From: Polaromonas sp. | GTDB taxonomy: Bacteria > Pseudomonadota > Gammaproteobacteria > Burkholderiales > Burkholderiaceae_C | Reading direction: 5' to 3' | Assembly: GCF_016185115.1 (NCBI RefSeq) | Contig: NZ_JACPOF010000001.1 | Location: 1 to 64,000, forward strand | Length of the DNA: 64,000 bases | In this document: positions 25,151 through 37,643 of the stretch, piece after piece | Layout of the letters: every line of letters begins with the position of its first letter | Position numbering within the stretch: position 1 is the stretch's first letter | Made by a program: the position numbers and the translations under genes | Notes under the pieces: model-generated | Databases searched by the model: none | Told to the model about the DNA's origin: nothing | The model's input: the letters and a program-made list of their open reading frames with translations, nothing else

Positions 25151-25175
25151 TTATTCAGTCAACGGCCAAAGCCTT

Positions 25176-26198
25176 ATGAGTTCAGCCAAGTCAAACCTCG
25201 AAATCCTGCCGCGCGGCGTGCAGGTCGCACTCGGTCTGGGCCTCATCGCACTCGTCGCCTTCCCCTTTGTCGGCACCGACTTCTACACCCAGATGGTCAC
25301 GCGCATGATGATCATGGCCATCTTTGCCATGAGCCTTGACCTGCTTCAGGGCGTGACCGGACTGGTCTCGCTGGGCCATGCAGCCTACTTTGGCCTGGCA
25401 GGTTATGCGCTGGCCTTCCTGACGCCGCAAGACCAGGCGGTGAGCCTGTGGTGGACCTTGCCTGTGGCTGTGCTGGCTGCTGGTCTGGCTGCGCTCATCA
25501 TTGGCTTTTTTGTGGTGCGCACCACCAGCATCTACTTCATCATGGTCACCATGGCCTTTGCGCAAATGGTGTTCTACCTTTTCTTTGACAACAAGGTGCT
25601 GGGCGGCTCGGACGGCCTGTACATCAACTTCAAGCCCAGTGCGGCCATCTTTGGCTGGGTACCGTTTGACCTCGACAACAAACTCACTCTTTATTACTTC
25701 ACGCTGGCCGCCCTGCTGCTGGTCTACGCATTCCTGCGCCGCCTGCTGTGGAGCCCGTTCGGCCGCACGCTGGCGGGCATACGCGTCAACGAGCACCGCA
25801 TGCGCGCCATGGGCTACGGCAGCTTCGGCTACAAGCTCACCGCCTTCACCCTCGCGGGGGCGCTGGCCGGGCTGGCAGGTTACCTGTGGGGCGTGCAGAC
25901 TGGCTACATCAACCCGGAGCTGATGGGCTTTCACATGAGTGCGCACGTCATCATGATGGTGATCCTGGGCGGTATGGGCAACTTTGCCGGCGCGATAGTG
26001 GGTGCCTTCGGGTTTGAATATTTGCTGCACGTGTTCAAGGACCTGCCGCAAGTCGGAAATGTCAACCTCGGCAAACACTGGCAGCTGTGGATGGGCCTCT
26101 TCATTGTTTTGCTGGTCACCTTTGCCCCGCGCGGCATCCTGGGTATCGCTGAAAAACTCATGAAACGCAAAGACAAGACGGAGGTCGGCCATGAGTGA
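25176..26198 (+). CDS. livM: ABC transporter permease, LivM type
   Basis: The start MSSAKSNLEIL is chosen at 25176; upstream codons lie in the repeat. 340 residues with about ten membrane segments. Signatures: LLQGVTGLVSLGHAAYFGLA, ALAGLAGYLWGVQTGYINPE and VILGGMGNFAGAIVGAF. It overlaps livG by 8 bases. Confidence 0.9.
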   Translation: MSSAKSNLEILPRGVQVALGLGLIALVAFPFVGTDFYTQMVTRMMIMAIFAMSLDLLQGVTGLVSLGHAAYFGLAGYALAFLTPQDQAVSLWWTLPVAVLAAGLAALIIGFFVVRTTSIYFIMVTMAFAQMVFYLFFDNKVLGGSDGLYINFKPSAAIFGWVPFDLDNKLTLYYFTLAALLLVYAFLRRLLWSPFGRTLAGIRVNEHRMRAMGYGSFGYKLTAFTLAGALAGLAGYLWGVQTGYINPELMGFHMSAHVIMMVILGGMGNFAGAIVGAFGFEYLLHVFKDLPQVGNVNLGKHWQLWMGLFIVLLVTFAPRGILGIAEKLMKRKDKTEVGHE

Positions 26199-26940
26199 AG
26201 TCCTCCTCAGTGCCAGGAACCTGGTCAAGCGCTTCGGCGGCCTGGCCGCCGTCAACGATGTGTCGGTGGATCTGCTGCGCAATCACATCCATGCCGTCAT
26301 TGGCCCCAACGGCGCAGGCAAATCAACCCTGACCAACCTGCTGTCGGGCGACCTGCCCTTGAGCTCCGGTTCGGTGACGCTGGGTGGCGCCGACATCACC
26401 GGCTGGACGCCCGAGAAGATTTCGGGCCAGGGCCTGGGCCGCAGCTACCAGAAGACCAATATCTTCCTGCCCTTCAGTGTCTGGGAAAACGTGCGCCTTG
26501 CTGCCCAGTCACGCCAGCCCTTCGCTGCGCACTGGCTCAAACGCGCCGGCAAATTTGCATCCATCAACGAGCGCGCGGAAAAGGCGCTTGAACTGGCCGG
26601 CCTGACATCACGCAAGAACAGCATTGCCGGAACCATCAGCCACGGCGAGCAGCGCCAGCTCGAGATCGCCATGACGCTGGCCACAGAACCGCAAGTGGTG
26701 TTACTTGATGAGCCCCTGGCCGGCATGGGTGTGGCCGAGGCAGAGCGCATGGTCACCCTGCTGCTGAACATCAAGAAAGACCACGGCATTTTGCTGGTCG
26801 AGCACGACATGGATGCGGTCTTCACCCTGGCCGACAAACTCACCGTGATGGTCAATGGCCAGGTAATTGCCAGCGGCACGCCGGCTGAGATAAGAGCCGA
26901 TGCGGGTGTGCAGGCCGCTTACCTCGGGGAGGAACACTAG
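26191..26940 (+). CDS. livG: ABC transporter ATP-binding protein, LivG type
   Basis: 249 residues. Walker A GPNGAGKST, Q-loop region YQKTNIFLPFSVWENV, signature ISHGEQRQLEIAM, Walker B VVLLDEPLAGMG, and the switch His in LLVEHDMD. One of the two ATPases of the aromatic-acid importer. Confidence 0.92.
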   Translation: MSEVLLSARNLVKRFGGLAAVNDVSVDLLRNHIHAVIGPNGAGKSTLTNLLSGDLPLSSGSVTLGGADITGWTPEKISGQGLGRSYQKTNIFLPFSVWENVRLAAQSRQPFAAHWLKRAGKFASINERAEKALELAGLTSRKNSIAGTISHGEQRQLEIAMTLATEPQVVLLDEPLAGMGVAEAERMVTLLLNIKKDHGILLVEHDMDAVFTLADKLTVMVNGQVIASGTPAEIRADAGVQAAYLGEEH

Positions 26941-26944
26941 AAAT

Positions 26945-27045
26945 GAGGCCCCCACGCTTTTCACTTCGTGTAATGCGCTGCCCCCCGGGGGGGCGCTGCG
27001 CCTGCGGCCTGGCAAAGCCAGTTCCGCGGCCCCTGCTTGCGAAGA
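26945..27045 (+). repeat. GC-rich interspersed repeat family 2, copy 4
   Basis: Longer copy with all blocks: GGCCCCCACGCTTTTCACTT, GTGTAATGCGCTG, the CCCCCCGGGGGGG core, CTGCGCCTGCGGCCTGGC, AAAGCCAGTTCCGCGGCC, CCTGCTTGCGAAG. It separates livG and livF and supplies the sequence just before the livF ribosome site. Confidence 0.78.
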
Positions 27046-27052
27046 GAAGTTC

Positions 27053-27766
27053 ATGAACGACTTAATGATCGACGCGAAAGGCGTCAACACCTACTACGGC
27101 GCCAGCCACATCCTGCGCGGCATTGACTTCCATGTAGCACGCGGCGAAACAATTGGCCTGATGGGCCGCAACGGCATGGGCAAGAGCACCCTGCTCAAAA
27201 GCATCATGGGCCTGGTCAAGCCGCGCTCGGGCTCCATCACCATCACCGGTAAACCGATGATGGGCGCTGCGCCCTATGAGGTTGCACGGCTGGGTGTGGC
27301 TTACGTTCCCGAAGGCCGGGGCATCTTCGGCAATCTCAGCGTCGTTGAAAACCTCAAGATGGCGGCACGGGCCGGTACAAAGGGCCAGCGTGACTGGACT
27401 TATGACCGCGTGCTTGACACCTTCCCACGCCTGAAAGAAAGGCTGGGCCACGGTGGCCAGCAGCTGAGCGGTGGTGAGCAGCAGATGCTGACCATTGGCC
27501 GGGCGCTGATGACCAACCCGGATGTGCTGATTCTGGATGAAGCAACCGAAGGCCTGGCGCCGCTGATCGCCAGGGACATCTGGCGCATTTGCGCGCTGAT
27601 ACGCGAGACCGGCATCAGCAGCGTGATCGTCGACAAGAACTGGAAACACGTCACGCAGATCACCGACCGCAATGTGATCCTGGTCAAGGGCGAGGTGGTG
27701 TTTGAAGGCAGCTCGCCAGAGTTGCACGCGAGGCCTGAACTTCTTCAGCAGTATCTGGGGGTTTGA
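27053..27766 (+). CDS. livF: ABC transporter ATP-binding protein, LivF type
   Basis: 237 residues from the ATG at 27053 (AGAGAAG upstream). Walker A GRNGMGKST, signature QLSGGEQQMLTIGRAL, Walker B LILDEATEGLAP; the H-loop position reads VDKNWKHV, typical of LivF proteins. It completes the importer; together the five genes form a receptor, two permeases and two ATPases. Confidence 0.92.
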   Translation: MNDLMIDAKGVNTYYGASHILRGIDFHVARGETIGLMGRNGMGKSTLLKSIMGLVKPRSGSITITGKPMMGAAPYEVARLGVAYVPEGRGIFGNLSVVENLKMAARAGTKGQRDWTYDRVLDTFPRLKERLGHGGQQLSGGEQQMLTIGRALMTNPDVLILDEATEGLAPLIARDIWRICALIRETGISSVIVDKNWKHVTQITDRNVILVKGEVVFEGSSPELHARPELLQQYLGV

Positions 27767-27889
27767 CCCCAGCCCGCGCGGCAGGGCCAATCGACAATTC
27801 CCGCCCTGCGTGGCATCATCAATTTCCCTGAAGCCCGTTTTTGCCTTCTACAGGCAAAAAGTCGCTGCAGCAATTGAAAGGTAGCCCAC

Positions 27890-30800
27890 ATGCGCTGGTT
27901 TTCTGACCTTGACGGGGAATCCGGCCAATCGCAATTCCCGGCGACCTCCGCGCCCCGAAGGGAAATGCCCTTTATCTGGCTGGTGGCAGGCCTGGTTTTG
28001 CTATCAGGCTGCGGGTTGGCAACCGCCTTGTTTTACCTGCGCGGTGAGGCCTTTCGTACCGGCGAGAAAATCACCCGCTCGCTGGCCCACGTGATTGAAG
28101 ACGAGACCAGCCGGACAATCCAGGCTGTTGACCAGCGGCTGGAACTGGCCATCAGCCGCATGAAGTTGCAGGAGATGAGCCAGCAACTCAACGAAGAGTC
28201 TGTACGCGCCATGTTGCGCGAGCAGTTGAAGGAACTTCCGTTTGTTCGCGCCATGTGGGTACTTGACAAAACCGGGCGCATCCGTTTTGACTCTGATGTG
28301 GGCAACATCGGCATCAACCTGTCAGACCGCGAGTACTTCAGGGTTTACCAGCAAAAAAGCCCGCCCACCGGGGTCCACCTGAGCGCTCCGGTCCGCAGCA
28401 GATCTGTAGGCACATGGCTGATCAGCGTGTCACGCCCGATGTATTCCCCTCAGGGAGAGTTGCTGGGCGTCATGGTGGCAGCCCTGCAGCCCTCCTATTT
28501 CGACAGGCTCTGGCAATCGGTGGATCTGGGCGAGGGCGGCTCCATCGTTCTTTTCAGAACAGACGGCACGCTGATGATGCGCAGTCCCATTGACGACAAG
28601 GCCATGGGCAAGTCCTTCGCAGGTCTATCCCTGTTTTCCGAAAGACTGCCAAAAAGTCCCCAGGGTGTTTTTTCCTATGTCAGCACTCTCGATTCCGGCG
28701 AACGTACAGCTGCGTACCGGGTGCTGGCCTCCCATCCCGACCTTGTCATTTCTGTGGCGTCACTGGAAACGCACATGCTCGGGGCATGGACACGTTTTGC
28801 AAAGCTGTCGACAGGAATATGGGCGCTTTCCATGCTCGCGCTCACCCTGCTCTCCATGCAGCTTTTACGGCAGGCGCATCGTCGCCAGCGCACCGAATCG
28901 CGGTTTCGGCAGCTGGCCCATGCCATGCCGCAAATTGTGTACATCAGTGATGAGCACGGCAACATCCGGTACGTCAACGATGAATGGATCAAGACGACGG
29001 GGCATCCCAGGGAGAAGGCCATCAGAGGTGAATGGATGGAGCTTGTGCACCCGGAAGACCGCGATGATGTTGTTGAAACCGTGAAGCAGCTTTCGGCCCG
29101 GGGCCTGGCGATCGAACATGAACACCGCCTGCGGTCGAAAGATGGCAACTACCGGTGGCGCCTGCTGCGCGCCGTGCCCAATCGCAACAAACAGGGGAAG
29201 ATCGTCTCCTGGTATGGAACGTCCACCGACATTGACGACCTGAAGCAGGCGCAAGCCAGTCTGACCGCCCAGGCTGAACTGCTTCGCATGGCGGGGGAGC
29301 TTGCACAGATGGGCGGCTGGATAGTCGACACCGGCAAACAAAAAATCACCTGGTCGGATGAGGCTTCCCGGATGCTCGACCTCCCGCCTGGCAACTCGCC
29401 CTCGCTGGAATCCATCATCAGCATGTGTTTCCCGGAATTCCGTGAACTGACCCGGCGTGCGCTGCAGGATTGTGCAAGCCTCGGCCTGCCTTTTGACCTC
29501 GAAGTAAAGATGCTCACGTCGTCTGGACGTACTGTATGGGTACGCTCCATCGGCCAGGCGGTGCGTGATGCAGGCGGCAACATTACCCGCCTGCAGGGGG
29601 CACAACAGGACATCACCACGCGCGTGGTGACCGGGCAGAAGCTGCAGGCCTACCTCGCAACCCTGCAGCAGGCCACGCAGGCCGCACAGGTCATCACCCG
29701 ATGCCAGACACCGGAGGCGATGCTGCATGAGCTGGCGGCCCAGGCGCGAAGCATGGTGGGCGCCTCCCGCGCCGTGGCAACCCTCCATGAAGGCCTGGCA
29801 GACCAGACAGACATCGTCGCGACGTCGAGCCGGGACGGGCTTGCCAACGTCGATGGCGGCAGCGCCCTTGATGTTCACCTTACGGCACGCGATGGCGCCG
29901 TCATAGGCACGCTTGTCCTTTCGGGCAAGGCAGGCGGCGGCAGCTTCACCCAGGAAGACACTTACGTCGTCACGGCGCTGGCGCAACTGGCATCAACGGC
30001 ACTCGATAACCTCAGGCTGCTTGCAGAGGTGCGCGAACTCAACACGGGGCTGGAGAAAAAGATAACGCAGCGCACGCTGGCCTTGTCGCGCCAGGAAGCC
30101 CTTTTCCGCACACTGGCCGAACAGGCACCTCACCCGATCTGGACTGTAGACACCAACGGCCATGTGACCTTTTTCAGCCGGGCCTGGTATCAAATGGCCG
30201 GCGGGTCGCCACCGGACTGGCACGGACTTTCCTGGCTGGAACTGGTACATCCCGAAGACAGGGCCGGGGTCGTGCAGAACTGGGCGCATGCCAGCAAGAC
30301 CCTGGGGCTGTTCACCGGACTCAGGCGCATGCGTGGAAAGGATGGCGGTTACCACACCATGTCTTACCAGGCGTCGCCCGTGTTCAATGAACAGGGCCAG
30401 GTCACATTCTGGGTCGGTATTGATGTGGACGTCACCGCGACCAAGGCGATTGAAGCCGCCCTGCGGCTGTCGAATCAGGAACTTGAAACTTTTTCCTATT
30501 CCGTCTCCCATGACCTGCGTTCGCCGCTGGGCACCATAGACGGATTCAGCCGCCTCCTGGGCAAGCAGCTGGAGGGTCAGTCGAATGAACGCGCCCAGGC
30601 TTACCTGGCCCGCATACGCTCGGGCATCGAACAGATGAGTCAACTGATAGAGGGGATGCTGTCCCTGGCCACCCTCTCACGCCTGCCCATGCGACATGAG
30701 CAGATCGACCTCAGCGCCATGGCCGAAGAGATTCTGGAAGCAGCCAGGTCAAAACAACCGGAGCGGCCGGCGAGCTGGCAGGTTCAGCCCGGCCTGAAGG

Positions 30801-31144
30801 TGCACGGAGACAGCCGCCTCATACGGGCCTTGATGGACAACCTGCTTGGCAATGCCTGGAAATTCAGCGCGCGCAAGGAACAAACTGAAATCACGGTAGG
30901 CCGGCAGGCACTGGGCGGCGAGTTTTTCGTACGGGACAAGGGCGCCGGCTTTGACATGGCCTACGCTGGCAAACTGTTTGGCACCTTCCAGCGCCTGCAT
31001 GACGCCACAGAGTTCGCGGGTACCGGCATCGGGCTGGCTACCGTGGCGCGCATCATCGCCAGACACGGTGGCAGCATACGCGCGGAATCCGCACCGGATC
31101 AGGGCGCGACCTTTTTCTTTACCCTTGCTGAATCCGTTGTCTAG
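27890..31144 (+). CDS. Multi-PAS hybrid-input sensor histidine kinase
   Basis: 1084 residues. Order: membrane segment (about 27-50), periplasmic dCache-type domain (about 55-300), second membrane segment (about 303-325), two PAS/PAC domains (about 340-455 and 465-580), a GAF-like domain (about 595-715), a third PAS (about 735-855), HisKA with YSVSHDLRSPLG (phospho-His) and a HATPase domain with LMDNLLGNAWKFS, DKGAGFD and GTGIGLATV. It would sense an outside ligand plus internal signals. No response regulator gene adjoins, and it lacks a receiver domain. Confidence 0.88.
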   Translation: MRWFSDLDGESGQSQFPATSAPRREMPFIWLVAGLVLLSGCGLATALFYLRGEAFRTGEKITRSLAHVIEDETSRTIQAVDQRLELAISRMKLQEMSQQLNEESVRAMLREQLKELPFVRAMWVLDKTGRIRFDSDVGNIGINLSDREYFRVYQQKSPPTGVHLSAPVRSRSVGTWLISVSRPMYSPQGELLGVMVAALQPSYFDRLWQSVDLGEGGSIVLFRTDGTLMMRSPIDDKAMGKSFAGLSLFSERLPKSPQGVFSYVSTLDSGERTAAYRVLASHPDLVISVASLETHMLGAWTRFAKLSTGIWALSMLALTLLSMQLLRQAHRRQRTESRFRQLAHAMPQIVYISDEHGNIRYVNDEWIKTTGHPREKAIRGEWMELVHPEDRDDVVETVKQLSARGLAIEHEHRLRSKDGNYRWRLLRAVPNRNKQGKIVSWYGTSTDIDDLKQAQASLTAQAELLRMAGELAQMGGWIVDTGKQKITWSDEASRMLDLPPGNSPSLESIISMCFPEFRELTRRALQDCASLGLPFDLEVKMLTSSGRTVWVRSIGQAVRDAGGNITRLQGAQQDITTRVVTGQKLQAYLATLQQATQAAQVITRCQTPEAMLHELAAQARSMVGASRAVATLHEGLADQTDIVATSSRDGLANVDGGSALDVHLTARDGAVIGTLVLSGKAGGGSFTQEDTYVVTALAQLASTALDNLRLLAEVRELNTGLEKKITQRTLALSRQEALFRTLAEQAPHPIWTVDTNGHVTFFSRAWYQMAGGSPPDWHGLSWLELVHPEDRAGVVQNWAHASKTLGLFTGLRRMRGKDGGYHTMSYQASPVFNEQGQVTFWVGIDVDVTATKAIEAALRLSNQELETFSYSVSHDLRSPLGTIDGFSRLLGKQLEGQSNERAQAYLARIRSGIEQMSQLIEGMLSLATLSRLPMRHEQIDLSAMAEEILEAARSKQPERPASWQVQPGLKVHGDSRLIRALMDNLLGNAWKFSARKEQTEITVGRQALGGEFFVRDKGAGFDMAYAGKLFGTFQRLHDATEFAGTGIGLATVARIIARHGGSIRAESAPDQGATFFFTLAESVV

Positions 31145-31164
31145 GGCGGGAGGCTACAACGCCC

Positions 31165-33266
<2,102 letters not shown>

Positions 33267-33307
33267 ACCGACCCGGTAGCACCATCGATAGCGGCTATAA
33301 AGAGGGG

Positions 33308-34216
33308 ATGGTCAACAAACACACTGCCTTGCCGCCCGCACAGCAAAAGTCCCTCAAAAGTGTTCGCGTCCTGAGTCTGGCGCTCAATATGCCCGGCCCC
33401 GCCGCATTGATGCGCTGCAGGAAGATGGGCGCGACCTGCGTCAAACTGGAACCCCCGGCGCCGCCACGCGCATCGGGTGACCCCATGGGCCGGTACAACC
33501 CCGCCGCCTACGCCGCCATGCACGATGGCGTCCGCATCATGAAGGCTGACCTCAAAAGCGAGCAGGGGCAAAAAGCGCTGCATCGAGAGCTGGAAAAAGC
33601 GGACGTGCTCATCACATCGTTCAGGCCTTCAGCGCTGGTCAAGCTCGGCCTGGCATGGAAGACACTTCACAAAAAGTATCCTGAATTGGGCATGATCGCC
33701 ATCGTCGGAGCGCCCGGGGAACGTGCCGAAGAAGCCGGCCATGACCTGACCTACGTGGCTGAGCAGGACCTGGTATCAGGTCTCACGCTGCCCGCCACGC
33801 TGTATGCGGACATGGGCGGCGCGCTGATGGCCAGCGAAGCGGTATTGCAGGCGGTGATGCACCGGCGCCTCCGGGAAAAAGGCATCTACATCGAAGTGGC
33901 CTTGTCGGAGGCTGCAGCATTTCTTGCGCTGCCGCGTACATGGGGCCTTACTAAGCCTGGCGCACCAGTAGGCGGTGGTCATGCGGGTTACCAGGTCTAT
34001 AAATGCCGGGACGGACGGGTCGCCGTGGCCGCGCTGGAACCGCACTTTGCGTTACGACTTTGTAAAGTTGCAGGTGTGGCCGATACCAGCGCCGACAGCA
34101 TGGCCACTGAACAGACCCGTGATTTGATTGCGGCCTGGGCGCTGGGACGGACACGCGCCCAACTTGAGCAGTTGGCTCTTGAAAAAGACATTCCGCTGCA
34201 TACACTTCCCCCCTGA
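33308..34216 (+). CDS. CaiB/BaiF (family III) CoA-transferase, racemase-like
   Basis: 302 residues, shorter than the usual 360-400. N-terminal VRVLSLALNMPGPAALMRCR and a Asp in GHDLTYVAEQD at the catalytic position of alpha-methylacyl-CoA racemase-type members. ANMVEG-like region reads EVALSEAAAFLAL. The C-terminal portion appears trimmed. Substrate unknown; the neighbouring pobA does not use CoA esters. Confidence 0.75.
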   Translation: MVNKHTALPPAQQKSLKSVRVLSLALNMPGPAALMRCRKMGATCVKLEPPAPPRASGDPMGRYNPAAYAAMHDGVRIMKADLKSEQGQKALHRELEKADVLITSFRPSALVKLGLAWKTLHKKYPELGMIAIVGAPGERAEEAGHDLTYVAEQDLVSGLTLPATLYADMGGALMASEAVLQAVMHRRLREKGIYIEVALSEAAAFLALPRTWGLTKPGAPVGGGHAGYQVYKCRDGRVAVAALEPHFALRLCKVAGVADTSADSMATEQTRDLIAAWALGRTRAQLEQLALEKDIPLHTLPP

Positions 34217-34313
34217 CATTCATGACAAATCGGGCCGGCGGCTCTCTCCGGGCAGACGCCAGCCCCTGTACAAGGTGTAACAAGGTCGACGATGGCGGGC
34301 GGTAAGATGCGGC

Positions 34314-34856
34314 ATGAATAGAAAAACCCTCATCGCGCTGGCGCTTTGCCTTCCCTTCTTCCCTGTGCATGCTCAGCCTTCTGCAGCCAAAAAACCGCTG
34401 GTTGCCCGCATACTGAAACTGCAACAACCCGGCATTGACGCCATGGCCAGCGCAATGGCCGAGCGCCCTGCCCTGGCTGTTATAGACCGCGCCGACCAGG
34501 TGCTTGCCAGCAACGTCGCGGCGGACAAGCGCGAAGCCACTGGTAAGGCCATACAGGCCGATGTCAAAAAATACCTTGATGAAACCGTGCCATTTGTACG
34601 TGACCGCGCCGTCAAACTCGCCCCTACCACCATAGGCGCCGTGCTTGAAGACAAGTTCAGTGAAGCAGAGCTCAAGCAGCTCGCTGATTTTCTGGAGTCA
34701 CCGGTTTACAACAAGTACCAACAACTGGGTGGCGACATGCAAAAGGCGCTGCTTGAAAAGTTGCTGGCAGATACCAAGGGCACGGTCGAGCCCAAGATCA
34801 ATGCACTGGACCAGACTGTAGCGCGACGCCTGGGTGTTACGGCACCGGGAAAATAA
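34314..34856 (+). CDS. DUF2059 family periplasmic protein
   Basis: 180 residues with a clear Sec signal (MNRKTLIALALCLPFFPVHA then QPS). The mature protein is helical and charged. The C-terminal part (LEDKFSEAELKQLADFLESP, then VYNKYQQLGGDMQ) has the DUF2059 pattern. Function unknown. A strong terminator follows 23 bases after the stop. Confidence 0.75.
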   Translation: MNRKTLIALALCLPFFPVHAQPSAAKKPLVARILKLQQPGIDAMASAMAERPALAVIDRADQVLASNVAADKREATGKAIQADVKKYLDETVPFVRDRAVKLAPTTIGAVLEDKFSEAELKQLADFLESPVYNKYQQLGGDMQKALLEKLLADTKGTVEPKINALDQTVARRLGVTAPGK

Positions 34857-34879
34857 GACAGCGCCCCGATCCTGAAATT

Positions 34880-34906
34880 AAAAAACGGCCTCAAGGCCGT
34901 TTTTTT
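34880..34906 (+). terminator. Rho-independent terminator
   Basis: AAAAAACGGCC, loop TCAA, GGCCGTTTTTT. It has A- and T-runs on both sides, so it can work in both directions. Confidence 0.9.
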
Positions 34907-34950
34907 ATGGGTGGGCGGCATTTGAGCAGTTGCATCGGAAAGAACGGTGT

Positions 34951-35049
34951 CTTCGCAAGCAGGGGCCGCGGAAACGGCTTCGCCGGGCCGCAGGCGCAGC
35001 GCCACCTCGGGGGGCAGCGAACCACACGAAGTGGAAAGCGTGGGGGCCC
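34951..35049 (-). repeat. GC-rich interspersed repeat family 2, copy 5
   Basis: CTTCGCAAGCAGGGGCCGCG, then ACGGCTTCGCCGGGCCGC, AGGCGCAGCG, CACCTCGGGGGGCAG and CACACGAAGTGGAAAGCG, the reverse complement of copy 4 with few changes. It lies downstream of ygiQ and fills the gap after the terminator. Confidence 0.78.
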
Positions 35050-35056
35050 TATGTCC

Positions 35057-37441
35057 CTAGCGCGGCCTGCGTATGCCCGCCTTACCCGCAGGTTTGCGTG
35101 ATCCGTTGTCGCGTGGCGGCAAGCCCGTGTGTTGGGTGAGGATGCGGCCTTTCACCGGCGACGCGGCAGGCGACGTCTTTGAGACGGTGGTCGAATTTTT
35201 GCGCCGCGCACTTTGATAACTCCCGTCAACCATGGGCTGGAAGGTCGGGATCAGGTGGTGTTTGCCATTGCCTATCAGGTCGGCGCGGCCCATGTTCTTC
35301 AGGGCTTCGCGCAGCAACGGCCAGTTGTTGGGGTCGTGGTAACGCAGGAAGGCCTTGTGCAGCCTGCGGCGGCGCTCACCGCGCACGATGTCTACCGACT
35401 CGCTGTCGCGCGTGATCTTGCGCAGCGGGTTTTTGTTGGTGTGGTACATCGCCGTGGCGGTGGCCATCGGGCTGGGGTAAAAGGTCTGGACCTGGTCGGC
35501 GCGAAAACCGTTTTTCTTCAGCCAGATCGCCAGGTTCATCATGTCGTCATCACTGGTGCCCGGGTGGGCCGCGATGAAGTATGGAATCAAGAACTGCTTC
35601 TTGCCGGCCTCGAGCGTGTACTTCTCGAACATCTGCTTGAATTTGTCATAGCTGCCTATGCCGGGCTTCATCATCTTCGTCAGAGGCCCCTGCTCGGTAT
35701 GCTCGGGCGCGATCTTCAGGTAGCCGCCAACGTGATGGGTGACCAGCTCTTTCACATACTCGGGGCTTTGCACGGCCAGGTCATAACGCAGGCCCGAGCT
35801 GATCAGGATTTTCTTCACACCCTTGAGCGCCCGCGCACGGCGGTACATCTTGATGAGCGGGTTGTGGTCGGTGTTCAGGTTGGAGCAGATGCCCGGGTAC
35901 ACGCAGGAAGGCTTGCGGCAGGCGGCCTCGATCTCGGGCGACTTGCAGCCTATGCGGTACATATTGGCCGTCGGCCCGCCAAGGTCGGAAATCGCGCCGG
36001 TAAAGCCCTTCACCGTGTCGCGTATGGCTTCAATCTCGCGGATCACGGAGTCTTCAGAGCGGCTCTGGATGATGCGGCCTTCATGCTCGGTGATGGAGCA
36101 GAAGGTACACCCCCCAAAACACCCGCGCATGATGTTGACGCTGAAGCGGATCATCTCCCACGCGGGTATTTTGGTGGCGTGGTCGTGGCTGCCGTTTTCA
36201 TCGGCATAGCTGGGGTGCGGTGCACGTGCATAGGGCAAATCAAACACGTAGTCCATCTCGGCCGTGGTCAGCGGGATGGGCGGTGGCGTGATCCACACAT
36301 CGCGCGCAGTCGCGCCTTCGCCGTGCGCCTGAACCAGGGCACGTGCATTGCCGGGGTTGGTCTCAAGATGCAGCACGCGATTGGCGTGTGCGTACAGCAC
36401 CGCATCGCTTTTCACCTGTTCATAGGACGGCAGGCGGATGACGGAACGGTCACGCGGCGGGACGCGGATCTTGCCCTGCATCGAAGGCAACGAGGGGTTA
36501 GGCACGAAGGTCAGTGGCTTGATGGCCGGGTTGGCGGACTTGACTGCCGTTATCGCCGGCGATCCGGCAGCCTCGGCCTGCACGGCCACACCCGCAGCCT
36601 CGTCTTCACGTGCACAGGTCGCGCCCTGCTCTTTCGCCACGTCGGAAATCATCATGTAGGGATTGACGTGCGCCTCTACCCTGCCCGGTGCATCCACGCT
36701 GGTCGAATCGATTTCGAACCAGCCTTGGGAGGTTTCATCGCCGCTGCGGCGAATAAACGCAGTACCGCGGATGTCCGTCATGGTCGCAATGGGTTCGCGG
36801 GCCGCGAGGCGGTGCGCGATTTCAACAATCGCCCGCTCGGCATTGCCATACAGCAGCAGGTCACATTTGGCGTCCACCACGATGGAGCGGCGCACCTTGT
36901 CAGACCAGTAGTCGTAGTGCGCAATACGGCGCAGCGAGCCTTCAATGCCGCCCAGCACAATCGGCACATCCTTGAAGGCTTCGCGGCAACGCTGTGAATA
37001 CACGATGGCGGCGCGGTCCGGGCGTTTGCCGCCAATGTCGCCGGGGGTGTAGGCGTCGTCGCTGCGTATCTTGTGGTCAGCCGTGTAGCGGTTGATCATC
37101 GAATCCATGTTGCCGGCCGTCACGCCCCAGAAGAGGTTGGGCTTGCCCAGCACCTTGAAGGGATCTGCACTTTGCCAGTCCGGCTGCGCGATGATGCCGA
37201 CCCGGAAACCCTGGGCTTCCAGCATGCGGCCTATCACGGCCATGCCAAAGCTGGGGTGGTCTACATAGGCGTCACCCGTGACGATGATGACGTCGCAGCT
37301 GTCCCAGCCAAGCGCGTCCATCTCCGCACGGCTGGTCGGCAGAAATTTGGCCGTGCCGAAACGCGCCGCCCAGTACTTTCTGTAGCTGGTCAGTGGCTTT
37401 GCGGCACGCGCGAAAAAGGAGACGTCTATGGGGGCGTTCAT
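35057..37441 (-). CDS. ygiQ: YgiQ family radical SAM protein
   Basis: 794 residues. An N-terminal cobalamin-binding-like Rossmann part ([18 protein letters not shown]) precedes the radical SAM core with [18 protein letters not shown] (C-x3-C-x2-C binding a 4Fe-4S cluster) near residue 440. The C-terminal DUF3362 region ends in a basic low-complexity tail ([20 protein letters not shown]). The function of YgiQ is not settled. It is a lone gene between the repeat and the DUF2784 gene. Confidence 0.92.
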   Translation of the reverse strand: MNAPIDVSFFARAAKPLTSYRKYWAARFGTAKFLPTSRAEMDALGWDSCDVIIVTGDAYVDHPSFGMAVIGRMLEAQGFRVGIIAQPDWQSADPFKVLGKPNLFWGVTAGNMDSMINRYTADHKIRSDDAYTPGDIGGKRPDRAAIVYSQRCREAFKDVPIVLGGIEGSLRRIAHYDYWSDKVRRSIVVDAKCDLLLYGNAERAIVEIAHRLAAREPIATMTDIRGTAFIRRSGDETSQGWFEIDSTSVDAPGRVEAHVNPYMMISDVAKEQGATCAREDEAAGVAVQAEAAGSPAITAVKSANPAIKPLTFVPNPSLPSMQGKIRVPPRDRSVIRLPSYEQVKSDAVLYAHANRVLHLETNPGNARALVQAHGEGATARDVWITPPPIPLTTAEMDYVFDLPYARAPHPSYADENGSHDHATKIPAWEMIRFSVNIMRGCFGGCTFCSITEHEGRIIQSRSEDSVIREIEAIRDTVKGFTGAISDLGGPTANMYRIGCKSPEIEAACRKPSCVYPGICSNLNTDHNPLIKMYRRARALKGVKKILISSGLRYDLAVQSPEYVKELVTHHVGGYLKIAPEHTEQGPLTKMMKPGIGSYDKFKQMFEKYTLEAGKKQFLIPYFIAAHPGTSDDDMMNLAIWLKKNGFRADQVQTFYPSPMATATAMYHTNKNPLRKITRDSESVDIVRGERRRRLHKAFLRYHDPNNWPLLREALKNMGRADLIGNGKHHLIPTFQPMVDGSYQSARRKNSTTVSKTSPAASPVKGRILTQHTGLPPRDNGSRKPAGKAGIRRPR

Positions 37442-37643
37442 GATTCAGGGGTTAACCTTCTATTGTAAGGTTTGCCCTGATTTTTCCCTTGTAAATCAAG
37501 GCTTAAAGCCCTACAAAGGGCATATAAAGCGCCGCCGGCGTGATTTAAGTGCACTAACCTTGGCCTGTGCGTTGCCCTGTGAACTCCTGATAGCCAGGGG
37601 TCATCCAAGCCTTGTGATCACCTTTTCGACATCAACCAGCGCC

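Noticed and set aside
35213..36997. 594-codon + strand frame opposite ygiQ
   Set aside because: YgiQ with its radical SAM motif fully explains the region; the antisense frame has no start signal or domain.
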